This document shows, piece by piece, positions 36,272 through 49,300 of a DNA stretch of 64,000 nt. The position numbers were made by a program, and so were the translations under genes. Within the stretch, counting starts at the first letter, position 1; every line of letters begins with the position of its first letter. Source of the DNA: Gnetum montanum (taxonomy: Eukaryota; Streptophyta; Gnetopsida; Gnetales; Gnetaceae); contig MNCI01005895.1 in assembly GCA_015680685.1 (NCBI GenBank), positions 279,357-343,356 on the forward strand. Reading direction: 5' to 3'. The notes beneath the pieces were generated by a model. It made no database searches, was not told where the DNA came from, and worked only from the letters and a program-made list of their open reading frames with translations.

Positions 36272-39200
36272 ATGTCAAAGAGGAGAGCTACAACTAGAAA
36301 TAATCCAGCCTTGAAGGAGGTTGAAACTATTTCTAAGGACCTTTCCAATCTACTAGGGTCCTTGATTGGTGAAGGTTCTTTTTCCATCACCCCTAGGTAC
36401 ATAATTCCCAACCTTTCCTTCAGATGTTTTGCTAAAACCCTCAGTGTTTTTGTTTGTATAGGTTTTTTTATTTGTTAAAACTATATTTCATAAAATCCAT
36501 ATGTTATATTTTGGTCATGTTCATCATTTTTAATTTTTTATTTATTGTTGGGATTAGCCTACACCTGGTTATCAATTTGGTTTTAGTCTTTTCTATGCAT
36601 CTTTTAGCTTTTCCTAGTTAAAAAGAATGTTACTTTTGTATTTTTTGTGTGGAAATGGTTAGGATTGCTTGGTTTTTGTGGTTATATGGTTGTAGTACTA
36701 TGTTTAATGGTTGAAAAAATGTTTGAACTACTAGATTATGACTTATAGTGAACTCTTTATGAATTTTTCTATAAGCTAGTAGATAGGGGTTTTATGTAGT
36801 TTTTGCTATTTTTCGTGTAATTTTGCTAATATTTCTGCAAAAAAAGGTTAGGAATTTTTGTCCTTTCAGGTTTTGAGTTTTTATTTTCTCATTTCAGGAT
36901 TCAAAAAATTCTAGAATTACTAAATTTCAATTTTTGGTTAATTTTTGATGAATTTTTTCATGACTTGGTGAAAAGTAAGGTTTTTGCATTGATGGTTTAT
37001 TTCATGTTATATTTTGCATCTTTTCCTACACAAATGGTCAGGAAATTTTTGGTTTTCATATTTTCTATTTTTATTTTCTATTTAGCACTTCAAATGGATA
37101 TGGAATAATTGAATTTGGATCTATAGTTAGTTTCTTATGAATATTTTCATAGAATAGTGTATGTTGAGATTTTTTGGTTTTTATGGCTTTACTCTTGTGA
37201 TAGTGGATAAAGTAGATACTAGGAAAACATTTTCAACTAATGTCCCAGGTTACTAGGATTTCTTTGAGTTTTTGGAAAGGATGTGGAATTAGCTTTAGTA
37301 TTTTTTAAAAATTTTATATTTTTAATCAATGATTCCTTATGGTCATTTTCATTAGTTTCCTATTATTATGGAATTCCTTGTTGAATTTGCTTATGGTTTT
37401 AAATGATTTTGAATTTTTTTTCTAGGCTTGGGATTGCAACATCAATGTCAAACTTTTTTGAATTTTATGTATACTAAATCCCCCTTAGAAAAAAAATTTT
37501 AGATCTAAATTATCATTTCTGTTTAAGTGTAAACTACCTCACATAATTGTAGTTCAGTTGTAAACACTCCAAACCTCCCTAGCTATGTAGGTAGTGTTGA
37601 TGTAGTTATTGTATTTTTATGGTGGTTCCTAAATTTTCTTTAGGTTATTTACATATTTGATTTTATTTTTCAATAGACTTTTGAATGTTTTCTTAAATTT
37701 TTAACTAGCTTTCATAGAGTTTTTACTACTACTGGTTTTAGCATTAACTAGGATTTCTAGTATAATTTTGTATAATTCAAATTGGTGTTTTGTGAGTGTC
37801 GTTGTAAGTACAAGATAGTTTTTATGATTTTGATATTTTTACTTAAAAAATTTTATTATTTTATGTATATTTCACCATAAAACTGCTATCCATTGTTAGT
37901 AGGCTACCTTGTTCTATCAAGTTGTTATGTCTAAAGTATTCACATTTTTGGTTATTGTCTTTTTGATTTAACTACTAAAAACTATGGATTTGATTATTTT
38001 CTTGGAATTACAACATTGGTATTGAAGTTGTAGTAATTTTGGTTTTTTAACATTTTTTCATACTTGGCTATGGTTGGTTATGCTTTTAATGATTTTTATT
38101 GTTGTGTGTAGGCCCTTTTCTAAACATATTATGGTTATCATTGAGCTAGTGGGATTACTTTGCTACATCCATGCACTAGGGTCCCACATCCCACCTACCC
38201 CACATGGTGTTGGAGCATGGCTCTTTATAGTTTAGGATAGGGACAAAGGAGTTTTTGGCATTTTTTCTACAAAACTTTAGTGTGATGATGTGGTCACACT
38301 TAGCATCTCACACAACACTCGTCATTGTAGAAACCATGTTGCCATGATCTTCTAGCTTGATTTTGAAATTCATTGAAGATAATATTGAAACATGTGTTGA
38401 GGGTGAAGTCCTTGATAGCATGTATACAAGAGGCACTCGTAAGGTGTCCAAGATTTGGGGCATGCCTAAGTTCAACTTGTATAATGCTAACAATACATTG
38501 CTAGTTGATCACTGTGTCAACATGTTGTTTGAGAATCCACTTGGTACTATCTACCACATGGAAGGATAAGCATGGTTTTAATTTTTCCTTTTTTCTTATC
38601 TTAATTACTAGTTATTATGTTACTTGGTTCTAAAATTTTTCTTTATTTGAATTGGTATATTTGCTAGCATAGGGTGGATGATAAAGGGTTTATCAAGAGT
38701 GACCAACTCTTACCCTTGGGCCAAACAATGTTGAGGATTTTTACTAAAAGCCTTGTGATGGTAGAAAAACTCAAAGTGACTTAGGCAGGTATATGGAAGG
38801 TGTGTAGCCAATGGAACATAACATGGTAGGTGAGGTAAATCTAATCTTTCATGCATACCCCTTGAGATCCCTAGGCCACCTCCTTCTAGCAATCAAAGTA
38901 AGAATTTCTATTTTTTCTGTTATATTCTATTTTCTATGCTATGTTAATTTTTTTCATTACCACATAGTTATGTGTTATTTATTCTTTAAGTGTTTAAATG
39001 GTTTTGTTGATATGATTGTATATTTGGTTTTAGTTGGTTATACTTGTTATATTTTGATCTTATGCACTATGCCTATGCCTAAGCTAATTTGCCTTTGTTG
39101 TATTCCAAGGGCTACCTCTTTCTCCACCATCACATTGGTCATTTTATGATGCTCTAAGGATATTCTCATCATCAAGTATAGTGAGAAGGATTCATCGTAG

Positions 39201-41826
39201 CAGTGGTTGCCTAGTAGGATCCCTAGTAATGATTAGGAAAACACCACTAATGCAGGTTTGCTTGATGTTTTCATGGCCCCTAGTTGAACCATCCCTACTC
39301 TTGAGATGGTGAACATCATTGAGCCCTTTGATAAAGAAGTGAATAAGTTCATCACGCAAGTCCATGGTTTGCCTATCACCTTGGCCATTAATGAGTCCAC
39401 TTTCAATTATCTCTTTGACATTCCTCATGAGGGCATAAAGATCATCATCAAAGAAAGCAAATAGGTGGACCACTATGAGAATGTGGAAGGGTGGCTAGAC
39501 AATCACTGTGATCACAAGGGATTCTCTCTTATCCAATTCAAGGTTGAAGACACTAGAGAGGAATATCCCTTGTTTCTCTACTGGGAGTTCCCTATGTTGT
39601 TTTAATAGGGTAAGATCATGGGAATTGAGCAAGCATGAACCATGAAGAAGGTCATTTCAGAGGGTGCTCACTTTAAGTGGGTTGTTCATTTGGCTTGGAA
39701 GCTACATGGGGAAGTCCTTAAACACCAAGAAAATCTCACATCAAAATAACACATGTATTATGCATTTTTCATGGCATATCTAAGGAAGTTCATGGAATTC
39801 CTAGTAAAGAGGAAGGATGGAAAATGGATAATCTAAGATCCATTCAAACTCTGTAAGCCTTGGGTGAAACATGTCTTTTCCATCATGCTAGCTCAAAACC
39901 AACCAAAGGACATCTATTACTACTAAGAGACTTAGTGGTAGGCTGTGTGCTTTCCATGATAGCATGGGGGTTGGGCCCTAGTTTAAGCATGAAAACATTG
40001 AAAAGGCCAAGACATTATGACTTGAAGTTGAATATGCAACTAGATCCTAACTGAAGAGGCCTATGGTTGAGAAAGCAACCCTAGTGATTAAGCAACCATC
40101 CAAGAGGAGATTTGTTTTTAGGCTCGACTAGACATTCAACGTGGTTATAGGTATTATTTATTTGTGTTCTATATTTTTAGCATTTAATTTTTTACATATT
40201 TTATGTATTTAAGGCTATGTTATTATTTTGTTATAGGAAAAATGTACTAAGTCAGTCTACATTTTATTTTTGTTGATCCTGTAGACAAGCAACAAGAGTT
40301 GGTAGCCCAAGTAGTGGTTGTCGAGGTAGAGAAGAAGTACTTAAAATATGAGCTTATATAATCACATGAGGACAAGGGGCTATCCAATATTATATTGGAT
40401 GATTATGATGCTCTATTTGACCCCTCATAGCTAGGTGAACCCCTTTCTATCACTTCAAATGATGCTCTACGTATATGTGCATTTTGTTTTATACATTTAA
40501 GCTTTTGTTTTTTCATGTTTAAGATGGTCTTAATCATTAGTTTCTTGTTATGCTTATTTTATCCACTAAGCCTTAGTGAACTATTTCAATCTCCACATTT
40601 TGCGTGAAGGCATGGATGAACACTCCTAATAAGAGGGAATTCATGCATGGGATGGTTGAGGCCATGATTGATTGGTTGCAGAAGATTACTCCTAATGTTG
40701 GTAAGAACTTAGATTATCTTGCATTTTTATTTTTTGTAGTTGTATTATTTTACTTATCTTGTTCTTTTGTTGTTTCCTATTTACTTAGACATTTATTATT
40801 TTTGCATATGTCTTCTTGTGTTGTTTTTAGTGCCTACTATTAGATGGGATCCTAATTACCCTATTGAGATCAATGCCTTGTCCAACTTACCATTAGATGT
40901 GGAGAATGTTCCATGGAAGTTGTATAAAAGTGTTACTAAATGTGCATTTTCATGCAGTAAGACTTTTTTTGAAATCCAATATTCCAATGATTTCCTATAG
41001 GAATGATTTGTGGCATTAGAGAAGGAAAACATGAAGCTAGTTGAGAACAATAGATATCTCAAAGATTACAAGGAATTTGTGGACGCCTAGGATGCCAACA
41101 CGAGTAACTTGTGAACTAAAGAGATCAAATGGGAAAAGTACTAAAATGTAATCCATGGCAAGGTTTCCTTTTCTAGAGAGATTATTGAGAAAAAACTTCA
41201 AATAGACTTGCTGGTGTTTAAGGCTAGAAAGTGGTACGATTATTGTGCATGGGTTTTTAAGTGGGGTCATGCATTAAAAACCACAAAAGAAGTATAAGGC
41301 TAAATGTGAAGCCTATCTTAAGTGATTAAAGGATGAGTCAATCAAATGATGCAAGTTAGAGATATTCATAAAAGGAATTCAATCAAAGAGTACTTTCAAG
41401 CTATTTGAAAGCTTTCTAACAATGGTTGATTCTCCAACTCGCTAGGTTACTAGTACTTATAAGGAGGTGACTACCACCACATTTTCATAGGAGCCACCTT
41501 CATAGACCGAGATTGATGAGAGAGACATCCAAACAAGTGTTAATATTTGGGATGTGGACTAGGTTCACAGGATCAAGGATCAAATCCTTCATCATTTCAA
41601 GGTTGTCCTTTGAAGCCTTTCACCAGAATATGTTGGTGCAAAGCCCTCTATTTTGCTCATTATTTTCATTTTATCATGTTTTAATTTGACTTAGGTTATA
41701 ATCTTGTTTTATATTATGGTGATTACTAATTGGAATTATGTTATTTTGGTTCATGTACTAAGTGACATCAACAACCCCAGTGACAATGACAATAATATAC
41801 CTCCACTTCCTCTAGTGGATCCTTAG
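36272..41826 (+). pseudogene. Copy B of the multi-exon gene, near full length
   Basis: Exon 1 is 36,272-36,396 (starts MSKRRATTRNNPALKEVET; donor CTAG|GTAC). Exon 2 is 38,112-38,565 (acceptor GTGTGTAG; donor mutated to GATAAGC). Exon 3 is 38,673-38,897, exon 4 39,110-40,150, exon 5 40,285-40,470 and exon 6 40,571-40,700. Exon 7 is 40,831 to about 41,646 (donor lost). Exon 8 is about 41,762-41,826 (ends in a D/N/P-rich tail then TAG). Exon 2 ends with a long open stretch, FIEDNIETCVEGEVLDSMYT to GTIYHMEG. Exon 4 holds VNKFITQVHGLPITLAINES and FDIPHEGIKIIIKESK. Exon 5 is acidic with LDDYDALFDPS. There is no signal peptide or membrane segment. Stops in exons 2, 3, 4, 5 and 7 make it a pseudogene. 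Its 3' end faces gag-protease Y across a minisatellite. The product is unrecognised; the V-x-G-x-x-I...F block is faintly like plant transposon-associated proteins, which is only a guess. Confidence 0.7.
36600..37250 (+). repeat. Tandem repeat inside intron 1 of copy B
   Basis: Units of about 185-190 bp recur: TGGTTAGGATTG (36,655), GGTTAGGAATTTTT (36,847) and TGGTCAGGAAATTTTT (37,027). Each is followed after about 100 bases by a TATGAATTTTTCTATA-like phrase. Intron 1 of copy C has the same kind of repeat. Confidence 0.55.
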
Positions 41827-42129
41827 CACCATTAGTTGATTATCATCTTTGGCTATTTTATTTATTATGATGTTGATCATGTCATTGTGATGTTATGGCT
41901 AGTTTTAGCCTTTATCTATTAACACATGGTTGATTTTTTTATCTATTATTTGAAATTTTGTCACAACATGTGACAAATATTTAGACTGTTACTATTTTTT
42001 AAATTTTAATTTTTTTGATATGTTTTGATACTTAATGTTTTATTCATGTTACATGTCTTATTTTTTCATTCATGATATAGGGATACATTCTTTAAATGTG
42101 TAAAATGGCTATAATGCAAACAAGGTGGT

Positions 42130-42390
42130 AAGTTAGTTTGCAAACATGTTATAAGAGATTTGTCAAGTTTAGGCCATGGTGGGCCATATGTGTTGCTAGT
42201 TTTAGATCGTGGTGGACCATACGATTTGTCAGTTTTAGGCCATAGCAGGCCATATGTGTTGCCATTTTTAGGCCATGGTAGACCATATGATTTTACTGTT
42301 TTAGGTCATGGAAAGGCATATGATTGGCTAGTTTTTAAGCCATTTCAAGCCATTTGGGTTGCAAGTTCTAGGCCATGGAGGTCCTTCATT
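42130..42390 (+). repeat. 33-bp minisatellite between copy B and gag-protease Y
   Basis: Six or so units of 33 bp, for example TTTTAGGCCATGGTGGGCCA, read through as an 11-residue peptide repeat (LGHGGPYVLLV, LDRGGPYDLSV, LGHSRPYVLPF, LGHGRPYDFTV, LGHGKAYDWLV). The open frame (42,160-42,438) is a by-product of a unit length divisible by three. The reverse complement resembles the unit in V (TGGTAGACCACGATATGCTA). Confidence 0.8.
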
Positions 42391-42679
42391 TTGGAAAGAA
42401 TTTTTTTTATGATTTTTTATATTTTAATAATTTTATGACTTTTTATGTTTTGAAGGTTTAATGATATATTTTACATTTTATTTTCTCAAATTAGAAGGCA
42501 TAAACTGTAAGCAAAAATTAATCTTAGGCTATGTGTAATGTAAAGTTAAATAATGTAAAACAAAGTAATCCAAAAAATGGTGCTTGAAAATATTATTTAA
42601 TCTAGACAAAGAAGGCCATAGGAAAAGAAGGTTACATGGTTATGGGTGCAACAAGAAGCAAATTGGAGGGGGGAATAGA
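42391..42679. other. Spacer between minisatellite and Y gag-protease
   Basis: AT-rich with no coding sequence. The equivalent spacer before Z (52,110-52,377) resembles it (GGTTACATGGTTATGG, GATTACATGGTCATAAGG). In an autonomous element, pol would lie here; there is no trace of it in either. Confidence 0.5.
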
Positions 42680-45600
42680 TCAATTATGTAGGTATTTCCT
42701 ACTCTTTGAAATATTACGAAAGGTATACAGTCTACTTAGCATACTCCTTTATTCCCCATTTTCTTCACTAACCATGTTGAAGGGGAGCTCTTCCCATGGT
42801 GCATTCATGGATTCGTCATTGTCAGTTTTGGCCTCTCCTACTCTATTGGGCTTGTCAACTTCATGCTTAATAGTAGGACTTTCATCCTAAAGCTCATCTT
42901 TGGATCCTTGTTCAATTTTAATGTTGTTAACCACCAAAGAAACCATTGTATCATCATGGATGATTATTTCATATCTCTCATAAGGTAGGTAAATTTCTTG
43001 ATGGATGGGTAAGGAAATAGCTCATAATTGAGCTACCCAAGGCCTCTCTAGGATGAGATTGAATCCTAGTGTCTCTTCCACCAACAATAAGTTTTTCATT
43101 ATGGTGAATTATTTCCTTGCCACAAAGTGTAAGGAAATAGAGCATTTTATATCTACTCGAGATCAATTGAAGTATTTAAGGATAAAAATTGAAGTGTATT
43201 GCATGTGCTCTATTAGGCCTAAACATTCGACAATGGTATAGGGTATTACATTAGTTGTAATTCCATCATCAACATGCACCCTATGCACTTTGTATTGTCC
43301 TACCCTTATGGTTATAAATATGGGATCTTTGGTTGTCTTAGCATGCTAGGTGTTGGCTTTGACCTCACTATCGTAGAACACTATTATTATTGACATTGTT
43401 TCTTCCTTTGGTGAGGGAGGTACCATCACTACATGGATGGACTCGTCACTGGTGGGGATGTTCTCGCTAATAGGAATGAAAGTCAAAATATTTACTATGT
43501 TTTCATGATGAGATGTTGAGGTCATGACAACATCATATAGGCTAAGGAACATGTTCTTTTTCTTTAAAAACTATTTGAGCTACTCCATGACATTGAGGAA
43601 GTCATTTTTGTTGGTTGTTAACTTCTCATTCTTATTGTTCTCAAATTTCTCTATGCATCCCAAGATGTAAACTTCATGCTTCAAGGGCATTATTTAGGCA
43701 CTTTTTCCATTCCCTTATTCTTTAGGATCCTTCCATGATTAATTGGTAGAAGTAGCTTGAGCGTTGGAGCTCATTGGAATAGATGAGATAAGAGTCGGCT
43801 TTGGTGAATCCACCTCCTTCCATGTCTTAGACTACTTGTTATATTTTTTTTTCAACTTTGTTATGGGCTTCTTACATTGTTTACTTGGTGATTTTTTTGT
43901 TGTTGTTGTTTGGTCCAGAAGAAGTCATTGCATTGGCCACCATGGAGGAATGTTGTTCAATTATTACAACTAGTTTGATTTTAGTGGAAGTGACTACCTT
44001 GATAACAAAAGGTTCCTTGGAAGGCATGGGTGATGGTATTCTTTCAACAAAAGGGGACCCTAAGCTAGAAGAATTTGAAGGACCTTTATCATTGTGAGGA
44101 GGTACCCAAATCAAAAATGGCTCTTGCCTAGGTATAGAGTTGGTGATAACATTAAATGTAGCTATAGTATATGAGACGTTGTTGGCAGTCAATGGGTTCT
44201 CATAGAAATGCATGTATTGGTTTTGTGGTCTGAACAAGTTAGAGGCATCAAGGACTAACTCCATATTATCTATCATCTTCTACAGCTCATCCTTGAGGGC
44301 CTCACAGAAATTAATGTCATGACCTAGCAATTAATGATAGTGACAAAATTGGTCAATTTTAAAGTACTTAGGCATCAACATGTCATCCTTGGTTACAAGA
44401 GCAGGCTTCTTGGTGATTTTACATAGTCTATCAAGCCTATTGTGGGCATTCTTTTTCATTTATTTATATTGTATTCTCTCATTCTATAACAACTATTCAA
44501 GGAGTTTAGATGGTTTTAATGGTGACCTAGTATACTTAGACTAGTCTTTTCATTCAAAATTCATCCTTTTTTTCCTTGATGTAGAGATCCTAAATTTTCA
44601 TAGTTGATTATTTGTCGTGGGGACCTTGGGTTTCTTTGTTTTAGGCTACTTTGTTGTTTTATTTTCTTTTGCCATAGTGGCCATGGATACATTGTTGTGC
44701 CTTCCCTTCTCTTTATCTTTCCAAGTATGTTGATTCTTATATGCCATGTAGGTAGGGTTATTGTTGGCCTCCATAGCATCCTCTATATTCTTTGTTTGGG
44801 AAAATTATTAGCTGAGTGACCATGGGTCTAGGTATAAGAGTTTGGACTTAATGAAATTATTAACTTATTCTTTGAATATGGTAAGAAAATGGGTCTTATC
44901 TATGAGTTCTGGAATGTCATTAAGAAGAGCATTCCATCATGTCCCTAGTTGACCTTCATTAGTTAATCAAGAGTCATGTTGGATTTCAAGTTATTCTTGA
45001 AATGGTTAAAAAATTGTGATATTAAGTCATCAAGTGAGGATATGGATCCTCTTTGTAATGTGCGGTACTAACTTAGAGCCTTCCCCATTACATACATAGG
45101 GAATATTCTCATTATAGTATGCCACTAGACTTGCAATAACAAACACTTAGAATAGAACATGATAAGGTGTGCATTAGGATCACCTTCATCACTGTACTTG
45201 GTATATTAAGATATATGGATGTTTGATGGAAGAGTTATCTATGGGATGGTAGGACTAATTTTATTTTCATGATAGAAGTTCATTATATTTACCATCTAGG
45301 TTTTGGAGGCCTAAAGCTTCTGTCACTCTTCTATAAGATCTTAGATCATTTGGAATGCTTGATCTAGGCGTTGGTGCATCCTAGAAAGTTGTGGCATCTA
45401 TACAAATGGTTGTGGTTCAAGGTGAGAGGCATGTAACCTCATGATGGATTGCAGCACTGAAGGAAGAGGTTTAGTTAACATGGTTGTAGGGGACTAAGTA
45501 GTGAGAAGGAGGTTGAAGCAGGTACTCAGAAAAGAAAGGGTACGAAGGACATTTGTGACACTTGGATTATTTGAGGTTCCACCATGGGGTTTACTATCAT

Positions 45601-45760
45601 AAAAAAGGAATGAGTGGTGGTAATAACTATGTGGTTATGTGGAAAATGACATGGATGAGAAAATGGATGTGGTTTGGAGCACCAATTGCACACTAAAAAT
45701 GGGTGTGGTTTGGAGCACCAATTGAACACTAAAAATCATAACCCTTGCTCCATGATGGGT
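42680..45760 (-). pseudogene. Y: gag-protease ORF of a Tat-like element, N-terminally truncated
   Basis: Gag would form the particle and the protease would cut the polyprotein. The gag core is at about 45,040-45,190: IMRIFPMYVMGKAL, then LQRGSISSLDDLISQFFNHF. A linker follows (FYENPLTANNVSYTIATFNV). The protease has VHVDDGITTNVIPYTIVECL (about 43,230-43,285) and LGFNLILERPWVAQL (about 43,030-43,071). The active site reads DDG. The ORF ends RKYLHN and a stop at 42,680-42,682, the same place as in Z. No reverse transcriptase follows. Frameshifts and stops are scattered. The 5' end is cut at about 45,760, where Z still has a further 0.7 kb or so of coding sequence. Confidence 0.75.
45665..45736 (+). 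repeat. 36-bp direct duplication in Y gag
   Basis: GGATGTGGTTTGGAGCACCA and GGGTGTGGTTTGGAGCACCA start two units 36 bases apart (45,665 and 45,701). On the minus strand the duplication keeps the frame and repeats NWCSKPHPF. Confidence 0.8.
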
Positions 45761-46388
45761 GATGTTACCCTAGCGTGGAAGCCAAAAATACTAATTTTTA
45801 ACTAAATATAATCGCCTATCAAAGTCTGGGGTTGAATGAAGTACATTATAGCTACCAAAATTGGCAATGAAGTTAGGTTCTTAAGGTTTCAGAAGATGGG
45901 AAGCATGCATCCAGACTAGATCCATGTTGACCAATGTGGATGCATGGAGGTTAAGGCTATAATTTAATTTTAAGTATTTAACAGGTTCAATCCCTAGCAT
46001 TGATAGTGTTTCCTAGCCAAAAGTGGGAGCATATGGTTGGGCCCATAGTCCAAAATTCAAAAAATTTACAAATTGAACTTAAATCCCACCATTCTCAACA
46101 TGGAAAGGAAAGTGCACTCTAAGTTTTAGTGTTAAATTGACAACAAGGGCTTATAGGTAGGAATTTAGGTTTTTTTTTGGTTTTTATGTTAAAATTTATG
46201 CAAGTTTCAATCATAATTTCAATCTTGGAAAATAGTGCATTGGCAGAAAGCTCTATTAGATATTTTTTCTACAAATTCCATCTACCTAGAGTGTGGAAAT
46301 GTCAAACCTCTCCCTCAAAAATCATAGAACATTCATACCTTTTGATTTTCTAGCTTCCTCAGCATTGGTGTTGCAAGGATTAAGTAGC
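45761..46388. other. Interval between Y and copy C
   Basis: No gene is seen. If Y and C-Z are separate elements, an LTR boundary should lie here, but I find neither clear TG...CA ends nor a primer binding site. A purine-rich minus-strand run (TTGAGGGAGAGG, about 46,305-46,318) could be a decayed polypurine tract. Confidence 0.35.
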
Positions 46389-49300
46389 ATGGAGGCAAGA
46401 GTAATAATCCAAGGATTCAAAAGGTAGATGAGAGTGGTAGGACTATCTCCAAGCTTCCCAGGCCACTCTCCATACAAGCTTCATCCACGACCACTCTAAG
46501 GTAGGCCAATTCTAACCATTTTTCTTGCTTTCTGGCCATTTTTCCTTGTTTTCCTAACTAGGGTATGGTCATTTTTGTCAGATCTATGCTAAGGAAGTAG
46601 GTAGAATGCAATTTTGACAAAATCCCACCTCGTATTTTGGCTATTTTTACATAGATCTAGGGTCTTTTTGCTATTTTATCCTTCATAAATTTGATTCTCA
46701 AAATTAAGTTTGCTATTTTATGTGCTTTTTCTATTGATTTGAGGATGGGGCCATTTTTTTCAACTCTAGGCCTTAAGATTAGTCAAAATTAAATTCTAAC
46801 AAAATCCTATCCTTTAGCATTGCATGGCTATTTTTGCTAAAATTCATGACAAAATAAATTAAATTTGATGAATTTTTATGTATTTTTTGATGCTTTTGAT
46901 GCAAAAAAACAAGCAAAGTTATGAATTTTTTATTCAGTAGCTGAATATGGTTATAATCTAAGGTTGTTGGTTTATATATTTTGGTTTAAGATGTTCAATT
47001 TCTATGGTCTTATTTGATTTGGATTTGAAATGATGAAGTTACAACTCTTTTAGTGAGGTTATGCAGTTACGTCATTTGTGTCATTTTTCAGAGTTTCATG
47101 TAAATTCACAAATGTTTCCTTAGTTAATAGTAATGTTTTTGGCTATTTTTCTATTATGTCTATGTAGGTTATGACTTGAGCTTTCCAATGCAGGTAGAAT
47201 TACTCTATTTGGATTTAAACTAAATGTTTAATGAACTTTTCATTAAACTTGTACAGAAAAGGGTTTTTGGATGATGGCTAGGTTATTACATGGTTTTTCA
47301 TACTTTCTATTAAAACAGCTATGCATTTTTGTCCATGTTGATTATGGTTAAAAAGCTCACAATTTCAAGATTGTCTCCATGATGGAATCATTAAAATTAG
47401 ATTTAACAGAAATTTGTTATGAATTTTTTACTATAGTCATGTAATTTAGGGCTTTTTCATGGATAGTTAGGTTATTGCTTGGTTTGCATTAATTTCTATT
47501 AAATTATCTAAGACTTTTTAAAGTTTTCAGTCATGGTTGTGTATCTAATGATTTTATGGTTCCAAAAATGGTAGAATCATCAAATTTGAAGCTATGATTA
47601 ATTTTTCATGAATTTTCCCATACAGTCATGCTTGTATAGGTTTTTCTTGGTTGTAACAATGTGCCCCTTGGGAATGGGCAATGTAAACATGCTTACAAAT
47701 TTTTTCTTATCAATGGCCCATTCACTTGGGGATGCCAAAAAATGCTAATTATGTTTTATAATGTTTAATAAAAAATATTTTTATTTTTTTAGTAAGCTTT
47801 TTCTATAGCTATTTTCTAAGTTTTAAGTCTTTTTTTATGTCAATATGGTTTTGGACTAAGGCATGCTTTTTGGCTATAATGCATAATGGCTATAAGGGTT
47901 GTGACGATTTTGTTGTGAAATTATTGAACAAATTTGGATGAACACCTTAGAGTGTTTTTATAGGGGATAATTTCACCCCTAACAATGATGTTTTTCAAAT
48001 TTGAGAAGAAATCCTAGGTTGTTGTGATATTTTTATTTCCCCATGCAGTGCTCTGCTGAAGCCCATGCTCATTGTGGTTGAATTGATAGGAATTTTATGC
48101 TTCATTAGCCACCCTAAGGCAAACACCCCTTTTTCTTATATGACCTTGGATAGGGGTTCTGTTTGGTTCCTTCCAAGGGTAATGAAATTCCATGCCTACG
48201 TCTTGTAGAACTTTAGTGTGATGATATGGTCACACTTGTTTGCTGACTTGGCTAAGGCCATAGTGAAGACATTGATGCCTTGGGCATCTCGCATAATCTC
48301 TAGGTTCATCATTGATGATCCATTACCTTAGGTAGTAGGGGAAGTAGTAGGTCTTATTGGCACACACAACCTTTCAAATATTTGGACTATGCTAGGGTAC
48401 CATCAGTATAATGCTAACAACATTGTAATGGTTGTACAGAGATTCCACACATTATTTCAAAATACACCTAGCACTATATACTATCTATAGGAGTAAGCAT
48501 GCTTGTTATAGTCTTTTTATATCCTTTCCTTTATTGGCTAAGATACCTTTCCTAACTTTTTGATTTTATGAACTTCTTATAGGTATAGGATCAATGCTCA
48601 GACCTTGGTAGTGGCTCAAACTGCTTTATATGTATTTACCAAGGGCCCCCATATTAGAGTTATTATGTATTGATAGTTAAAAGGGAAATTTGATAAATAT
48701 ACTAAAGAATTTAACCTTTTCTACAAGAAGTGTGTGGCCAACATAATGATACATAGCCAGTGGGTGGATCCCAAGGATCAAACCTTTGCAATTGGGAACT
48801 CTGCATAAGCCACACAAAGCAAAAAGAAGAAAGGTAACATTTTAGTTGTTCTATTCTTTTAACTAGTTGTTAGACATGCCTATGTTGTTCCTAAATGTTT
48901 TTTGTTGCCTTGTAGGACCTTCGACCTCTACAGACATTAGCCTATTAGTTTCAAGATGTCATGAGGATACCCTCATCCTAAAATTTGATGAGGTGATACC
49001 AACAGAAGATTAGTTGAGGGGACAAGCTCCTAGATATATCTAGAAAAACATTAAGTATGTGGATTTGTATTATGTGTTCATAAAACCTATCCCTTACATC
49101 CATGTTGCAAAGATGTTGAATGTCAATGAATCTTTCAATGAAGAAGTCAATCATTTCAACACCATAGTTCAAGGTGTGCTAATTACCATACCCATTGATG
49201 AGGGAACCTTTTGTAACTTGTATGGTATCCTCAATGATATGGAAAAGGTTTCCACCATAATAGTGAAGTAAGTAGGCCATCATGAGGAAGTTTTGAAGTG

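Noticed and set aside
42160-42438. A 92-codon ORF with an 11-residue peptide repeat
   Set aside because: It follows from a 33-bp tandem repeat whose unit is divisible by three; the equivalent arrays in V and C/Z are not open. No independent coding evidence.
43881-44276. The longest minus ORF of Y as a stand-alone gene
   Set aside because: It is the gag-protease linker of Y; the same linker occurs twice in Z and continues into gag on one side and protease on the other.
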